DNA of 64,000 nucleotides from contig CANJLW010000005.1 in the NCBI GenBank assembly GCA_947475245.1, positions 124,001 through 188,000 of the forward strand, written 5' to 3'. Below, in pieces: positions 38,997 through 48,167 of this stretch. This stretch comes from Acetobacteraceae bacterium. GTDB lineage: Bacteria; Pseudomonadota; Alphaproteobacteria; Acetobacterales; Acetobacteraceae. The notes under the pieces were generated by a model. It made no database searches and was not told where the DNA came from. It saw only the letters and a list, made by a program, of their open reading frames with translations. Within the stretch, counting starts at the first letter, position 1, and the number at the start of each line of letters is the position of its first letter. The translations under genes and the position numbers were made by a program.

Positions 38997-40169
38997 ATGA
39001 GCACAGGTCCCCTCGCCCGCTTCAAGGTTATCGATCTGACCCGCGTGCGCGCGGGCCCCACCGCGGTGCGGCAATTGGCCGATTGGGGCGCGGATGTGAT
39101 CAAGATCGAAGCGCCGGAGGGCGATTCGGGTCTCGGCGGCGAACGCCACGGCCCGGATTTCCAGAACCTGCACCGCAACAAGCGCAGTCTGACGCTTAAC
39201 CTCAAGGCACCGGAAGGCCTCGCGATCCTCAAGAAGTTGGTCGAACAGGCCGACGTCATCGTCGAGAATTATCGCCCCGACGTGAAATTCCGACTCGGCG
39301 TCGACTACGAAAGCCTGAAGGTCGTGAACAAGCGGCTGGTCTATGCCAGCATTTCCGGATTCGGGCAGGACGGCCCGTATCGCGAACGGCCGGGCTTCGA
39401 TCAGATCGCCCAGGGCATGGGCGGGCTGATGTCGATTACCGGACTGCCCGGGCAAGGCCCCGTGCGAGTCGGCATTCCCGTCGCCGATCTGACCGCCGGC
39501 ATCTTCGCGGCCATGGGAATCCTGGTTGCCCTGCTGGAACGCGAGGAATCCGGCGAAGGCCAATGGGTCCAATCGTCCCTCCTCGGCGCCCAGATCGCCA
39601 TGCTCGATTTCCAGGCCGCGCGCTGGACGATCGCCAAGGAAGTGCCGGAGCAGGCCGGCAACAACCACCCGACCAGCATCCCGACCGGCGTGTTCCAGAC
39701 CGCCGACGGCTATATCAACATCGCCGCCGCCGGCAACGACATCTATCGTCGTTGCTGCAAGGCGTTGGATGCCATGCATCTGGCGACCGACCCGCTGTTC
39801 GCCACCGCGAAGGCGCGGTCCGACAACCGCGACGCTCTGAACGCGGCGATCGAGGCGATCACGGTCCACAAGACCTCCGCGCAATGGATCGATCTGCTGA
39901 ACGAGGCCGGCGTGCCGAGCGGGCCGATTTATAAGATGAATGAGGTGTTCGACGACCCGCAGGTGAAGCACCTCGGCATCGCGCGGAAGATCGCGCACAA
40001 GACGCTGGGCGATGTAGAGGTCATCGGTCAGGCCATCGAACTGAGCCGTACGCCCTGGTCGATCCGCTCCCCCACCCCGGAAGCCGGCGAACACACCGAC
40101 GCCGTGCTGGGCGAACTCGGCTTCGGCGCGGAGGAGATCGCCGCTCTGCGCGCGAAAAAGGTGGTGTAA
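38997..40169 (+). CDS. Class-III (CaiB/BaiF) CoA transferase
   Basis: The 390-residue protein starts after AGGAGG at 38987-38993. ARFKVIDLTRVRAGPTAVRQLADWGADVIKIE and IVENYRPDVKFRLGVDYESLK are the family signatures. The catalytic Asp is probably in PVADLTAGIFAAMG near residue 165. These enzymes move CoA between carboxylic acids by a ternary mechanism. The next gene starts at the base after the stop, so the pair is co-translated. Confidence 0.92.
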   Translation: MSTGPLARFKVIDLTRVRAGPTAVRQLADWGADVIKIEAPEGDSGLGGERHGPDFQNLHRNKRSLTLNLKAPEGLAILKKLVEQADVIVENYRPDVKFRLGVDYESLKVVNKRLVYASISGFGQDGPYRERPGFDQIAQGMGGLMSITGLPGQGPVRVGIPVADLTAGIFAAMGILVALLEREESGEGQWVQSSLLGAQIAMLDFQAARWTIAKEVPEQAGNNHPTSIPTGVFQTADGYINIAAAGNDIYRRCCKALDAMHLATDPLFATAKARSDNRDALNAAIEAITVHKTSAQWIDLLNEAGVPSGPIYKMNEVFDDPQVKHLGIARKIAHKTLGDVEVIGQAIELSRTPWSIRSPTPEAGEHTDAVLGELGFGAEEIAALRAKKVV

Positions 40170-41225
40170 ATGGTCGCCAACATCAAACGCCTGACGTACT
40201 TCGAGGAGTTCATGAACCCGGCCGCCCTGCCGATCCTGGCCACGCGGCCGGAGATCGAGGTGGTGCGACTGGAATATGCCTCTCCGACCGACGACAACTG
40301 GGCGGAAATCGGCCGCACCCACGGGTATCAAATCCAGTCGCGCACCGAACTGAAGGAACCCTGGTTCGGCAACGCCGCCCTGCTGGCGCGCTGCCCGTCG
40401 ATGCTGGCGATTTCCTCCACCGGCGCCGGCTACGACATGGTCGATGTCGATGCCTGCACCGCGGCGGGGGTCATCGTCATCAACCAGTCCGGCACCAACA
40501 AGGAAGGCGTGGCCGAACACGCCGTCGGGCTGATCCTGTCGCTGTCGAAGAAGATCGCGCTGTCGGAGCGCGCGATGCGCACGATCCCTAACATGGATCG
40601 ACGCAAGTACAACGGCAACGACATCCGGCATAAGACCTTGGGCATCGTCGGGATCGGCAATATCGGCACCCGCGTGGCCGAGATTTGCCGGCTGGTCTTT
40701 CAGATGGAGATCCTGGCCTACGATCCCTTCCTGACCGCCGATCAGATCGCCGCGCGCGGCGGCACGAAGGTGGAACTGGACGATCTGCTCCGCCGTTCCG
40801 ACTACGTCACCGTCCATTGCCCGCGCACGTCCGAAAGCTTCGGCCTGTTTGGACGCGCGCAGTTCGCCATGATGAAGCCGACGGCTTATTTCGTGAACAC
40901 CGCGCGCGGCGGTATTCACGACGAACCCGCCCTCGCCGACGCCCTGCGCGCCGGGGAGATTGCGGGGGCCGGGCTGGATGTGTTCCTGAAGGAACCGCCC
41001 GATCTCGATCACCCGCTGCTCGCCTTCGACAACGTCATCGTGACGCCGCACAATGCCGGGCTGACCGATGAATCCGTGCTGAACATGGTGACGGAGACCG
41101 CCCGTCAGTGGATCGACCTGTTCGACGGCAAGGTTCCGCCGCGTCTGGTCAACCCCGAGGCGTGGCCGGTCTACACGGAACGCTTCACCGCGATCCTGGG
41201 CTTCCAACCCGACGCTTTGCCCTGA
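40170..41225 (+). CDS. D-2-hydroxyacid dehydrogenase family
   Basis: The 351-residue NAD-dependent enzyme starts directly after the CoA-transferase stop. The Rossmann motif is GIVGIGNIGTRVAE near residue 155. The catalytic Arg is in NTARGGIHDEPAL, the Glu in LKEPPDLDHPL, and the catalytic His in VTPHNAGLTDE. Likely reaction: reversible oxidation of a D-2-hydroxyacid to a 2-oxoacid. It may act in the same pathway as the upstream CoA transferase. Confidence 0.92.
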   Translation: MVANIKRLTYFEEFMNPAALPILATRPEIEVVRLEYASPTDDNWAEIGRTHGYQIQSRTELKEPWFGNAALLARCPSMLAISSTGAGYDMVDVDACTAAGVIVINQSGTNKEGVAEHAVGLILSLSKKIALSERAMRTIPNMDRRKYNGNDIRHKTLGIVGIGNIGTRVAEICRLVFQMEILAYDPFLTADQIAARGGTKVELDDLLRRSDYVTVHCPRTSESFGLFGRAQFAMMKPTAYFVNTARGGIHDEPALADALRAGEIAGAGLDVFLKEPPDLDHPLLAFDNVIVTPHNAGLTDESVLNMVTETARQWIDLFDGKVPPRLVNPEAWPVYTERFTAILGFQPDALP

Positions 41226-41377
41226 TCGATGTTATCGCCGCCAACCGTCGATGCTTCGGCGGTTGGCGTGGCGGAGAGGACTTAGCGGATTGCGGCGGAT
41301 GGGTAGTTTCCGTCGGTAGGGTCGCGCCTCGCCGCGGACTAGGGTGGCATTCTACCTTAGAAGTGGATGCACCGACC

Positions 41378-42268
41378 ATGAGCGCGAACACGGCCTCCCG
41401 CTTCCGCACTGTGCGATGGCGCACCGTCTTTTTCGTCCTGGCGCTGACGAACGTGCCGACGGCGGGATGGGCTACACCTTTGCTCGGGTCAAATCTGGCC
41501 GGCTTCGCGGTTCTCGCGGCGACGGCAGTGAGCAATACCGGCGCGACAACCATCGACGGGAATGTCGGGGTTTCGCCGAGCGCTTCGATAACCGGCTCGG
41601 AAGCCATCACGCTATCCGGTAGCTATCATACCGGGAGCGACCCGATGGGAACCGCCGCACAAATCGAAATCGCCACGGCGATCACGCTCCTGAGCAGTCT
41701 GGACCAAGGCACGACGTTGCTTGCCGATCTCACGGGTCTCGTGGTGTTTCCCGGCGTCTACACGGTCCCCGCCGGGGTCACCAACCTGACGGGAACGCTT
41801 ACGCTGGACGGCAACGGCAATACCAACGCGGCCTGGGTCTTTCTGATGACCAGCACACTGATTACCTCACCCGGCGCGTTTGTCGATGTGATCAACACAG
41901 GCGCGGGTGCCGGGATATACTGGCGTGTCGCCAGCTCCGCGACCCTGGATACGACAACAGTCTTCTCCGGCAACATTCTTGCGTGGGAGAGTATCACGCT
42001 TAATCATGCCGCCACGATCGCGTGCGGACGCGCCCTCGCGCATACCGGCGCGGTGACAATGGACAATAATACCGTCGGCGCGTCCAATTGTATGAACACC
42101 ATCGGAGAAGGCACCAACGGCTTCAGCGGAGGACTCGACGTCGTGGGCGCGACGGTCAACTTCCTCCCCTTCGCTGAAATTCCAGAACCTGGTTCCCTTG
42201 TTTTGGTTTCCGCCGGGTTTGGCTTGTTGAGCGTCTCCCGACGGAGGCGCGCAAAGTCCGGCGCATAA
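41378..42268 (+). CDS. DUF3494 ice-binding-like protein with PEP-CTERM anchor
   Basis: The 296-residue secreted protein has a signal peptide ending near GWA-TP. It shows the DUF3494 repeats NTGATTIDGNVGVSPSASITG and TVPAGVTNLTGTLTLDGNGN (beta-solenoid ice-binding fold). At the end, PEPGSLVLVSAGFG with following RRRR is a PEP-CTERM sorting signal recognised by an exosortase. The exosortase gene is not in the window. Ice adhesion, or more generally surface adhesion, is likely. Confidence 0.87.
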   Translation: MSANTASRFRTVRWRTVFFVLALTNVPTAGWATPLLGSNLAGFAVLAATAVSNTGATTIDGNVGVSPSASITGSEAITLSGSYHTGSDPMGTAAQIEIATAITLLSSLDQGTTLLADLTGLVVFPGVYTVPAGVTNLTGTLTLDGNGNTNAAWVFLMTSTLITSPGAFVDVINTGAGAGIYWRVASSATLDTTTVFSGNILAWESITLNHAATIACGRALAHTGAVTMDNNTVGASNCMNTIGEGTNGFSGGLDVVGATVNFLPFAEIPEPGSLVLVSAGFGLLSVSRRRRAKSGA

Positions 42269-42292
42269 GCGTCGACGGTTCGGAACGACGAC

Positions 42293-43504
42293 CTATCGCC
42301 GCACCGCCGGCGGACGACGCAGCATCCAGAACGCCACGCTGCCGCAGAGGTAGAACCCGATCGACATCCAGAACGCGACCCGATAGCTGCCGGTCTGGTC
42401 GAACACGAACCCGGCCAGCCACGATCCGCCCGCCGCGCCGACGCCCGTGCCGATCGAAATGACGCCCAGAATTGTCCCGAGATTCGGCCCCGGAAACAAA
42501 TCCGCCGTCTTGGCCGTGATCGCCGGCCCGCGCGCGCCCCAGGTCAGGCCGAAGAAGCAGGCGTGCAGCCACAGCAACAGATGCTGATCCGGGCTGACGA
42601 TCAGCAACCCGCAGGCCACGCCGATGATCGACGTGCCATAGGTAATGATCGCCGAACGCTCCCGCCCGATATAATCCGACACCGTGCCGGTGATGATCAC
42701 CCCCGGCAGCGACAGAAACGCGCCCATTCCCAGGACCGAGGCCGCATAGAGCTTGTCGAACCCGATATCGACGGCGAAGGCCAGTTGATGCAGCGCGACC
42801 AGAAAGCTGCCCAGCCCGGTAAACATGTAGACCAGCATCAGCAGCCAGAAATGCGGCGTACGCATCGCCTGCCGTACCGTCCATCCATCCCCCGCGGCCG
42901 CTTTGCGGGCCGCGGCGGTGCTGGGTTCGGGGTCCGTGCGCCGGAACAGGGCGGCGAGCGGCACAATCAGTGCCGCCATGAATATCCCCTGCCACAGATA
43001 GGCCCCGCGCCAGCCAAGCCCACCCACCATCAGCGTGGCAACGGGGGCGGAGAACGCTCGGGCGAATCCGTTCGCGGACTGCACCACGGACACCGCCATG
43101 CCGCGATTGCGCACGAAGTACTTCGACAGCAGCGGCACGAACACCACCAATCCCAGGCAGTTCGCGCCCAGGGTCATGATCACGCCGTACAGTACCACCA
43201 TGTGCCACAACTCGGTCGCATAGGCGCTTGCCACCAGCCCGGCTGCCAGCAACACCCCGCCCATCAGGATCAAACGCCGCGGCCCCAGCCGATCCACCAG
43301 GATGCCGACGATCGGCGACGTCCACCCATGCACCAACTGCGACACCGAATAAGCCACCGACACTTCCGCTCGGCTCCAGCCAAAGGCCTCGATAAAGGCG
43401 ACAAGGAAGACGGTGTAGGCGTGCATGAACCCCGCCCCGACCGAGAAGGTCAGAAAGGCGGCGGCCAGCAGCATCCAGACGCGGCTCGGTGAAAGCGAGG
43501 ACAT
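42293..43504 (-). CDS. MFS transporter (monocarboxylate-type)
   Basis: The 403-residue, 12-TM carrier starts at the ATG at 43504 (MSSLSPSRVWMLLAAAF). FSVGAGFMHAYTVFLVAFIEAFGWSRAEVS in TM1 and the loop resemble the oxalate/formate antiporter and monocarboxylate-permease-like MFS group. SDYIGRERSAII is the conserved inter-domain loop motif. Its substrate is unknown, though carboxylates fit the neighbouring CoA genes. Confidence 0.9.
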   Translation of the reverse strand: MSSLSPSRVWMLLAAAFLTFSVGAGFMHAYTVFLVAFIEAFGWSRAEVSVAYSVSQLVHGWTSPIVGILVDRLGPRRLILMGGVLLAAGLVASAYATELWHMVVLYGVIMTLGANCLGLVVFVPLLSKYFVRNRGMAVSVVQSANGFARAFSAPVATLMVGGLGWRGAYLWQGIFMAALIVPLAALFRRTDPEPSTAAARKAAAGDGWTVRQAMRTPHFWLLMLVYMFTGLGSFLVALHQLAFAVDIGFDKLYAASVLGMGAFLSLPGVIITGTVSDYIGRERSAIITYGTSIIGVACGLLIVSPDQHLLLWLHACFFGLTWGARGPAITAKTADLFPGPNLGTILGVISIGTGVGAAGGSWLAGFVFDQTGSYRVAFWMSIGFYLCGSVAFWMLRRPPAVRR

Positions 43505-43582
43505 GAACCGTTTGTGCCGCGCGCGCGGTGGAAAGGCCAGCGCCCCTCCCCTATCCTGAGCGCCAAACCGGGAGATACGACG

Positions 43583-44647
43583 ATGAAATTCGGCTTCTGC
43601 GTCATGGCGAACATCGACGAAATCGGCTTTTTCAGCCACGCCGAATCATTAGGCTACGATGCCGTTTGGGTGGCCGACAGCCAGCATTTGTTCTCCGATG
43701 TCTATGCCGTGCTGGCATTGGCCGCGCGTCAGACCAGCCGCATCCACCTCGGCCCCGGAACCGCCATTTGCGGCACGCGCATCCCCCCGGTGCAGGTCGC
43801 CGCGATGGCGACGCTGAACCGCCTGGCACCCGGGCGCGTGTTCATGGGCATCGGCACCGGCAACACCGCCATGCGCACCATGGGCCAGAAACCCATGAAA
43901 ATCGCCGAATTTTCCGAATACCTGCGCGTTCTGGCCGCGCTGCTCCGCGGGGAAACCGTCGATTACACCTTCAACGGCGTCACCAAGCCGATCCGCATGT
44001 TGATGCACGAAACCGACTATATGAACCTGCAACCACACATCCCGCTCTATGTCTCCGGCTTCGGCCCGCGCGCGATGGCGCTGGCCGGGGAGCACGGCGA
44101 CGGGCTGGTCTTCGCCATACCCCCGCGCGGCGTGGCGGTGCCGGAGGCAATGGGCCACGTCCGCCAGGGCGCGGCGCGCGTCGGACGCGACATGGCCGGA
44201 TTCCGCAACGCTGCCCTGACCAATCTGGCGCTCCTGCAACCCGGAGAGGCCGCGGATTCAGATCGGATCAAGGCCATGGTCGGGCCGAACGTCATGGCCA
44301 GCGTCTACTATTTCTACGACACCGTGCACGAGCGCGGGATCGAGCCGCCGCCCTTTCTGCGCCGCCTCTGGAAGCCCTATTGCGCCCTGGTCGAACAAAC
44401 CAGACCGGAACACCGCCACTTCCGCACGCATGAATTCCATTACACCCGCATGCACCCCGGCGAGGCCGAACTTATCGACGCGCAACTGATCCGCGACACC
44501 TGTCTGGTCGGCACCGCCGACGAGTTGATCGACCGTATCCGCGCTTTGGAAGCGGAGGGTCTGCAGGAACTCATGTTCGCCTCCGGCAACACAGCCAAAT
44601 GGCAAATGGCGGAGGAATTCGCGCGGCTCGTGATGCGCAGGTTGTAA
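43583..44647 (+). CDS. LLM-class flavin-dependent oxidoreductase (F420/FMN-type)
   Basis: The 354-residue protein begins MKFGFCVMANIDEIGFF. GYDAVWVADSQHLFSDVY near residue 28, and RVFMGIGTGNTAMRTMGQ near 92 are typical of the LLM barrel, with the C-terminal GTADELIDRIRALEAEGLQELMF. It is more like the mer-type/F420-dependent subgroup. It starts a plus-strand run of acyl-CoA genes and may oxidise an intermediate of that pathway. Confidence 0.88.
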   Translation: MKFGFCVMANIDEIGFFSHAESLGYDAVWVADSQHLFSDVYAVLALAARQTSRIHLGPGTAICGTRIPPVQVAAMATLNRLAPGRVFMGIGTGNTAMRTMGQKPMKIAEFSEYLRVLAALLRGETVDYTFNGVTKPIRMLMHETDYMNLQPHIPLYVSGFGPRAMALAGEHGDGLVFAIPPRGVAVPEAMGHVRQGAARVGRDMAGFRNAALTNLALLQPGEAADSDRIKAMVGPNVMASVYYFYDTVHERGIEPPPFLRRLWKPYCALVEQTRPEHRHFRTHEFHYTRMHPGEAELIDAQLIRDTCLVGTADELIDRIRALEAEGLQELMFASGNTAKWQMAEEFARLVMRRL

Positions 44648-44656
44648 GCGGAACGA

Positions 44657-44682
44657 CCGCGCCGGTTGCTTTCCCGGCGCGG
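44657..44682 (+). terminator. GC-rich hairpin between genes
   Basis: CCGCGCCGG at 44657-44665 is the reverse complement of CCGGCGCGG at 44674-44682, with an 8-nt loop, 9 bp after the LLM stop. There is no clear U-run after it, so factor-independent termination is uncertain. It could instead mark the boundary of the transcripts. Confidence 0.5.
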
Positions 44683-44757
44683 CCCCTTCGGCAGCCTTGG
44701 CACCTCGCTTCCCGAACGCTAAACAATCCCCAGACGCGCCCGGAGGGAACCCAACGC

Positions 44758-45441
44758 ATGATCAACAAGATCGTCCAGACCATGGCCGATGCCATGGCGG
44801 ACATTAAGGACGGCTCCACCGTCCTCGTTTCCGGCTTCGGCTCGGTCGGCCAGCCGAATGTCCTGATCGACGGCCTGATCGAACAGGGTGCCAAGGACCT
44901 GACCATCGCCGCCAACAATGCCGGTTCCGGTCATGTCGGTCTGGCGCGCCTGATGGAGTTGGGCCGCGTCCGTCGGATCATCTGCTCCTTCCCCCGCTCG
45001 TCCGACCCCGTGGTGTTCGAGACGTTGTATCGCGCCGGTAAGATCGAGCTGGAAATCGTCCCGCAGGGCACCCTGGCCGAACGGATTCGCGCCGCGGGCG
45101 CCGGCGTGCCGGCATTTTTCACCGCGACCGGCGTCGGCACCAAGATGGCCGTCGGCAAGGAGCACCGGGAGATCAACGGGCGCACCTATATCCTGGAAGA
45201 CGCGCTGTTCGGCGATCTGGGTCTGGTGGAAGCCTGGGAGGCCGATCGCTGGGGCAACCTGACCTACAAGCTGGCCGGCCGGAACTTCAACCCCATCGTG
45301 GCGATGGCATCGAAGCTGACGGTCGTGCAAACTCAGCATATCCGCGAACTCGGTGATATTCACCCGGATCATATTGTAACCCCCGGCATCTTCGTGGACC
45401 GTGTCCTTCACGTTCCCTACGGCGACCCCGGCGGCTTCTGA
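44758..45441 (+). CDS. CoA transferase subunit A (3-oxoacid/glutaconate type)
   Basis: The 227-residue alpha subunit starts at the ATG at 44758 after GGAGGG. GSTVLVSGFGSVGQPNVLIDGLIEQGAKDLTI near residue 18 and FFTATGVGTKMAVGK near 125 are standard for the SCOT/ACCT family. The beta subunit follows 24 bp later. Together they move CoA onto an oxo- or branched acid. A longer upstream frame is not used. Confidence 0.92.
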   Translation: MINKIVQTMADAMADIKDGSTVLVSGFGSVGQPNVLIDGLIEQGAKDLTIAANNAGSGHVGLARLMELGRVRRIICSFPRSSDPVVFETLYRAGKIELEIVPQGTLAERIRAAGAGVPAFFTATGVGTKMAVGKEHREINGRTYILEDALFGDLGLVEAWEADRWGNLTYKLAGRNFNPIVAMASKLTVVQTQHIRELGDIHPDHIVTPGIFVDRVLHVPYGDPGGF

Positions 45442-45465
45442 ACCGCATACGAAGGAGACAGAGCG

Positions 45466-46128
45466 ATGTCCGCGACAACCGCCGAATTCAAACCCTTCAG
45501 CCGCGTGATGATGGCCCAGAACGTGGCCGCCGATATCCCCGAGGGGTGGTATGTCAACCTCGGGATCGGCATTCCGACCGCGGTTGCCGATCACGTGCCG
45601 CTGGATCGGGAAGTGATCTTCCATTCCGAAAACGGCGTGCTGGGCATGGGTCCCGCGCCGGAAAAGGACAAGATCGAGCCGTGGCTGATCAACGCCGGCA
45701 AGCAGTATGTCACCCTGCGCGCGGGCGGCAGCATGTGCCACCACGCGGACAGCTTCGCGATGATCCGCGGCGGGCATCTCGACCTCTGCGTCCTCGGCGC
45801 GTTCCAGGTCGCCGATAACGGCGATATCGCCAACTGGGCAACGTCTGAAAACGATACGGCCCCGGCCGTGGGCGGCGCGATGGACCTCGCCGCCGGCGCC
45901 AAGCGGCTGTGGGTGCTGATGGAGCACACAGCGAAGGACGGCTCCGCCAAACTGGTGTCGAAATGCACCTATCCGCTGACCGCGATGGCGGCGGTGAAGC
46001 GCGTTTACACCAACCTTGCGACGGTCGATGTCACCGAACGCGGCTTCGTCGTGCTGAACATGGCGCCGGGCCTGACGTTCGAAAACCTGCAGGCACGGAC
46101 CGAAGCCAAGCTGCATCTGCCGGCCTGA
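45466..46128 (+). CDS. CoA transferase subunit B
   Basis: The 220-residue beta subunit has the catalytic Glu in IFHSENGVLGMGPAP near residue 51, the signature of family-I CoA transferases. WYVNLGIGIPTAVADHV and FVVLNMAPGLTFENLQART are also typical. AAGGAG upstream supports the start. A hairpin follows the gene. Confidence 0.93.
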   Translation: MSATTAEFKPFSRVMMAQNVAADIPEGWYVNLGIGIPTAVADHVPLDREVIFHSENGVLGMGPAPEKDKIEPWLINAGKQYVTLRAGGSMCHHADSFAMIRGGHLDLCVLGAFQVADNGDIANWATSENDTAPAVGGAMDLAAGAKRLWVLMEHTAKDGSAKLVSKCTYPLTAMAAVKRVYTNLATVDVTERGFVVLNMAPGLTFENLQARTEAKLHLPA

Positions 46129-46136
46129 CGCCTACC

Positions 46137-46166
46137 CCGCGGGGCACGCCATGGCGTGCCCCGCGG
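46137..46166 (+). terminator. 30-bp perfect palindrome after the CoA-transferase operon
   Basis: The sequence around the CCATGG centre at 46149-46154 is an exact palindrome of 15 bp per side (outer CCGCGGGGCACG). As RNA it forms a strong GC stem with a small loop. It is placed 8 bp past the subunit B stop, before the acyl-CoA dehydrogenase gene. No poly-U follows, so termination is inferred; it might also be a protein-binding site. Confidence 0.55.
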
Positions 46167-46265
46167 CCATCCCCCGACGCAAGCAGCCGGGGCGCCACCG
46201 CGCGCCCCGAAGCCTTGACCAACCCCCCGCTCGGCGCGACGATCCGACGATCAATGGAGGAAACC

Positions 46266-47327
46266 ATGACCACCGCTGAAGATCGCGGCGAAAGCCTGCG
46301 GATGATTCGCGACAGCGCGACCGGCATCGCGCCGCGAACCAGCGACCTCAAGCGTATCCGTGCCCTTCGCTTCACCGAGCCCGGCTTCGACAAAACCGTC
46401 TGGCGCGAAATGTGCGAAATGGGATGGGTCGGATTGCTGGTGGCCGAGGATAACGGCGGCTCCGGGCTGGGCGTGCAGGAATTCTGCGCGCTGACGGAAG
46501 AACTCGGCGCGGCGCTGGTCCCCGAACCGCTCATCCCCGCCGCCATGGCCGCTATGCTGCTGCCCGCCGATCACCTGCAAGCCGTTCTGTCCGGCGAGAA
46601 AATCGTCCTGCCGGCGTGGCAGGAAAAGCCGCACAGCATCGATACCGTCGGCACCACGCAGTTCGCCGACGGCAAGGTCAGCGGCAAGAAGATCTTCATC
46701 CCGATGGCGGCCGGCGCGGACGCGTTTCTGGTCACCGCAGCCAACGGCCTCGCCCTGGTGGAGCGCAATGCCCCCGGCGTGCATCTGGAAATCGCCACCA
46801 CCCAGGACGGCGGCAATTTCGGGACCCTGACTTTGGATAACGCAGCCGGGGAAGCCATCGCCGGCGACGCCGCCGCCGCCCTCGAAATCGCCACCATGGC
46901 CACCAGCGCCTATCTGCTCGGCGTGATGGACCGCGTGTTCGGCATTACCCTGGACTACCTGAAAACCCGCGAGCAGTTCGGTCGCAAGATCGGCTCCTTC
47001 CAGGCGCTTCAGCACCGCTCCGCCGATCTCAAGATCCAGGTCTCACTGGCCCGCGCCACCGTCAATGCCGCCGCGGCAACGCAGGATAACAGCGCCGACG
47101 CACGCGTGCGCATGGCCGCCGTCTCTCGCGCCAAGGCCCGCGCCTCCGACGCCGCTTCCATCGTCACCCGCGGGTGCATCCAGCTGCATGGCGGCATCGG
47201 CTATACGGATGCGGCCGATCCCGGCCTGTTCCTGCGCAAGATGATGGTGCTCGCGCCCGCCTACGGCAACGCGGCACTGCATCGCGCCCGTTTCCGCGAC
47301 CTGGCGCCGGAAGCCGACGAGGATTGA
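46266..47327 (+). CDS. Acyl-CoA dehydrogenase-family protein (short form)
   Basis: The 353-residue protein starts after GGAGGAAA. WVGLLVAEDNGGSGLGVQEFCAL near residue 58 and the C-terminal FGRKIGSFQALQHRSADLKIQ and CIQLHGGIGYTDAADPGLF are ACAD-like. The motif that usually carries a Glu after GGIGYT reads D-A-A-D-P, and the chain is shorter than the typical 380. It may be one half of a heteromeric acyl-CoA dehydrogenase with the gene at 48168. Confidence 0.87.
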   Translation: MTTAEDRGESLRMIRDSATGIAPRTSDLKRIRALRFTEPGFDKTVWREMCEMGWVGLLVAEDNGGSGLGVQEFCALTEELGAALVPEPLIPAAMAAMLLPADHLQAVLSGEKIVLPAWQEKPHSIDTVGTTQFADGKVSGKKIFIPMAAGADAFLVTAANGLALVERNAPGVHLEIATTQDGGNFGTLTLDNAAGEAIAGDAAAALEIATMATSAYLLGVMDRVFGITLDYLKTREQFGRKIGSFQALQHRSADLKIQVSLARATVNAAAATQDNSADARVRMAAVSRAKARASDAASIVTRGCIQLHGGIGYTDAADPGLFLRKMMVLAPAYGNAALHRARFRDLAPEADED

Positions 47328-47331
47328 TCTG

Positions 47332-48132
47332 ATGGTCACGGGAACCACCGCAATCGTCGGCCTGATCGGCACGCCCATCCTGCAGGTCAAAATGCCGTCG
47401 CTGATGAACCCGTACTTCGCGGAACAGGGCCTGGATTGCGTGCTGATCCCGATGGATATCGGTCAGCACGCCATCGAGTCGTTCGTCGCGACCGTACGCG
47501 GCTGGCACAACCTTCTCGGTATCGTCGTCACGGTGCCGTATAAGCAGGTGCTCGCCCCGTATATGGACGGGCTGACGGATCGGGCACGCCGCTTTTCCAC
47601 CGTCAATGCGTTTCGCCGCGACAAGGACGGCACGTTGCACGGCGACATGTTCGATGGCGTCGGCTTCGTTAACGCGCTGGATGCCAAGGGCGTAGGCCTC
47701 GCCGGAAAGCGCGCCGCGGTGATCGGGGCCGGCGGCGTCGCCAGCGCCATCACCAACTCGCTCTGCGAATCCGGCGTCTCCCGACTGCTCATTCAGGACA
47801 TGGACACCGCGAAGCAGGACCGCCTGATCGCCACCCTGCGCGGCGCGTTCCCCGCGATCGAAATCCGCGCCGGCATTGAGTCGGTCCGCGACCTCGATCT
47901 TCTGGTCAACGGAACGCCGGTCGGCATGAACGACGACCCGCGCCTGCCGCTGTCGGCCGATCTTCTGGACACGCTGTCGCCGGACTGCTTCGTCGCCGAT
48001 GTCGTCACCGCGCCTGCCATGACGCCGTTCCTGCGGCTTGCCCAGCAGCGCGGCTGCGCGATCCAGATCGGCACCGACATGACGGCGCCGCAGATGCTGA
48101 CGATCGCCCGCTTCCTGCGCGCCGCCCCCTGA
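47332..48132 (+). CDS. Shikimate dehydrogenase-family protein
   Basis: The 266-residue protein has the AroE fold: VVTVPYKQVLAPYMD carries the catalytic Lys near residue 66, GDMFDGVGFVNAL the substrate Asp, and AVIGAGGVASAITNSL the NADP-binding loop. ADVVTAPAMTPFL and GTDMTAPQM complete it. It sits between two acyl-CoA dehydrogenase genes, an odd place for aromatic synthesis, so it may be a quinate/shikimate-type catabolic or paralogous enzyme. Confidence 0.87.
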   Translation: MVTGTTAIVGLIGTPILQVKMPSLMNPYFAEQGLDCVLIPMDIGQHAIESFVATVRGWHNLLGIVVTVPYKQVLAPYMDGLTDRARRFSTVNAFRRDKDGTLHGDMFDGVGFVNALDAKGVGLAGKRAAVIGAGGVASAITNSLCESGVSRLLIQDMDTAKQDRLIATLRGAFPAIEIRAGIESVRDLDLLVNGTPVGMNDDPRLPLSADLLDTLSPDCFVADVVTAPAMTPFLRLAQQRGCAIQIGTDMTAPQMLTIARFLRAAP

Positions 48133-48167
48133 TCAAGCGTTTCGCCAACACCCAGGACGCATCCGAG

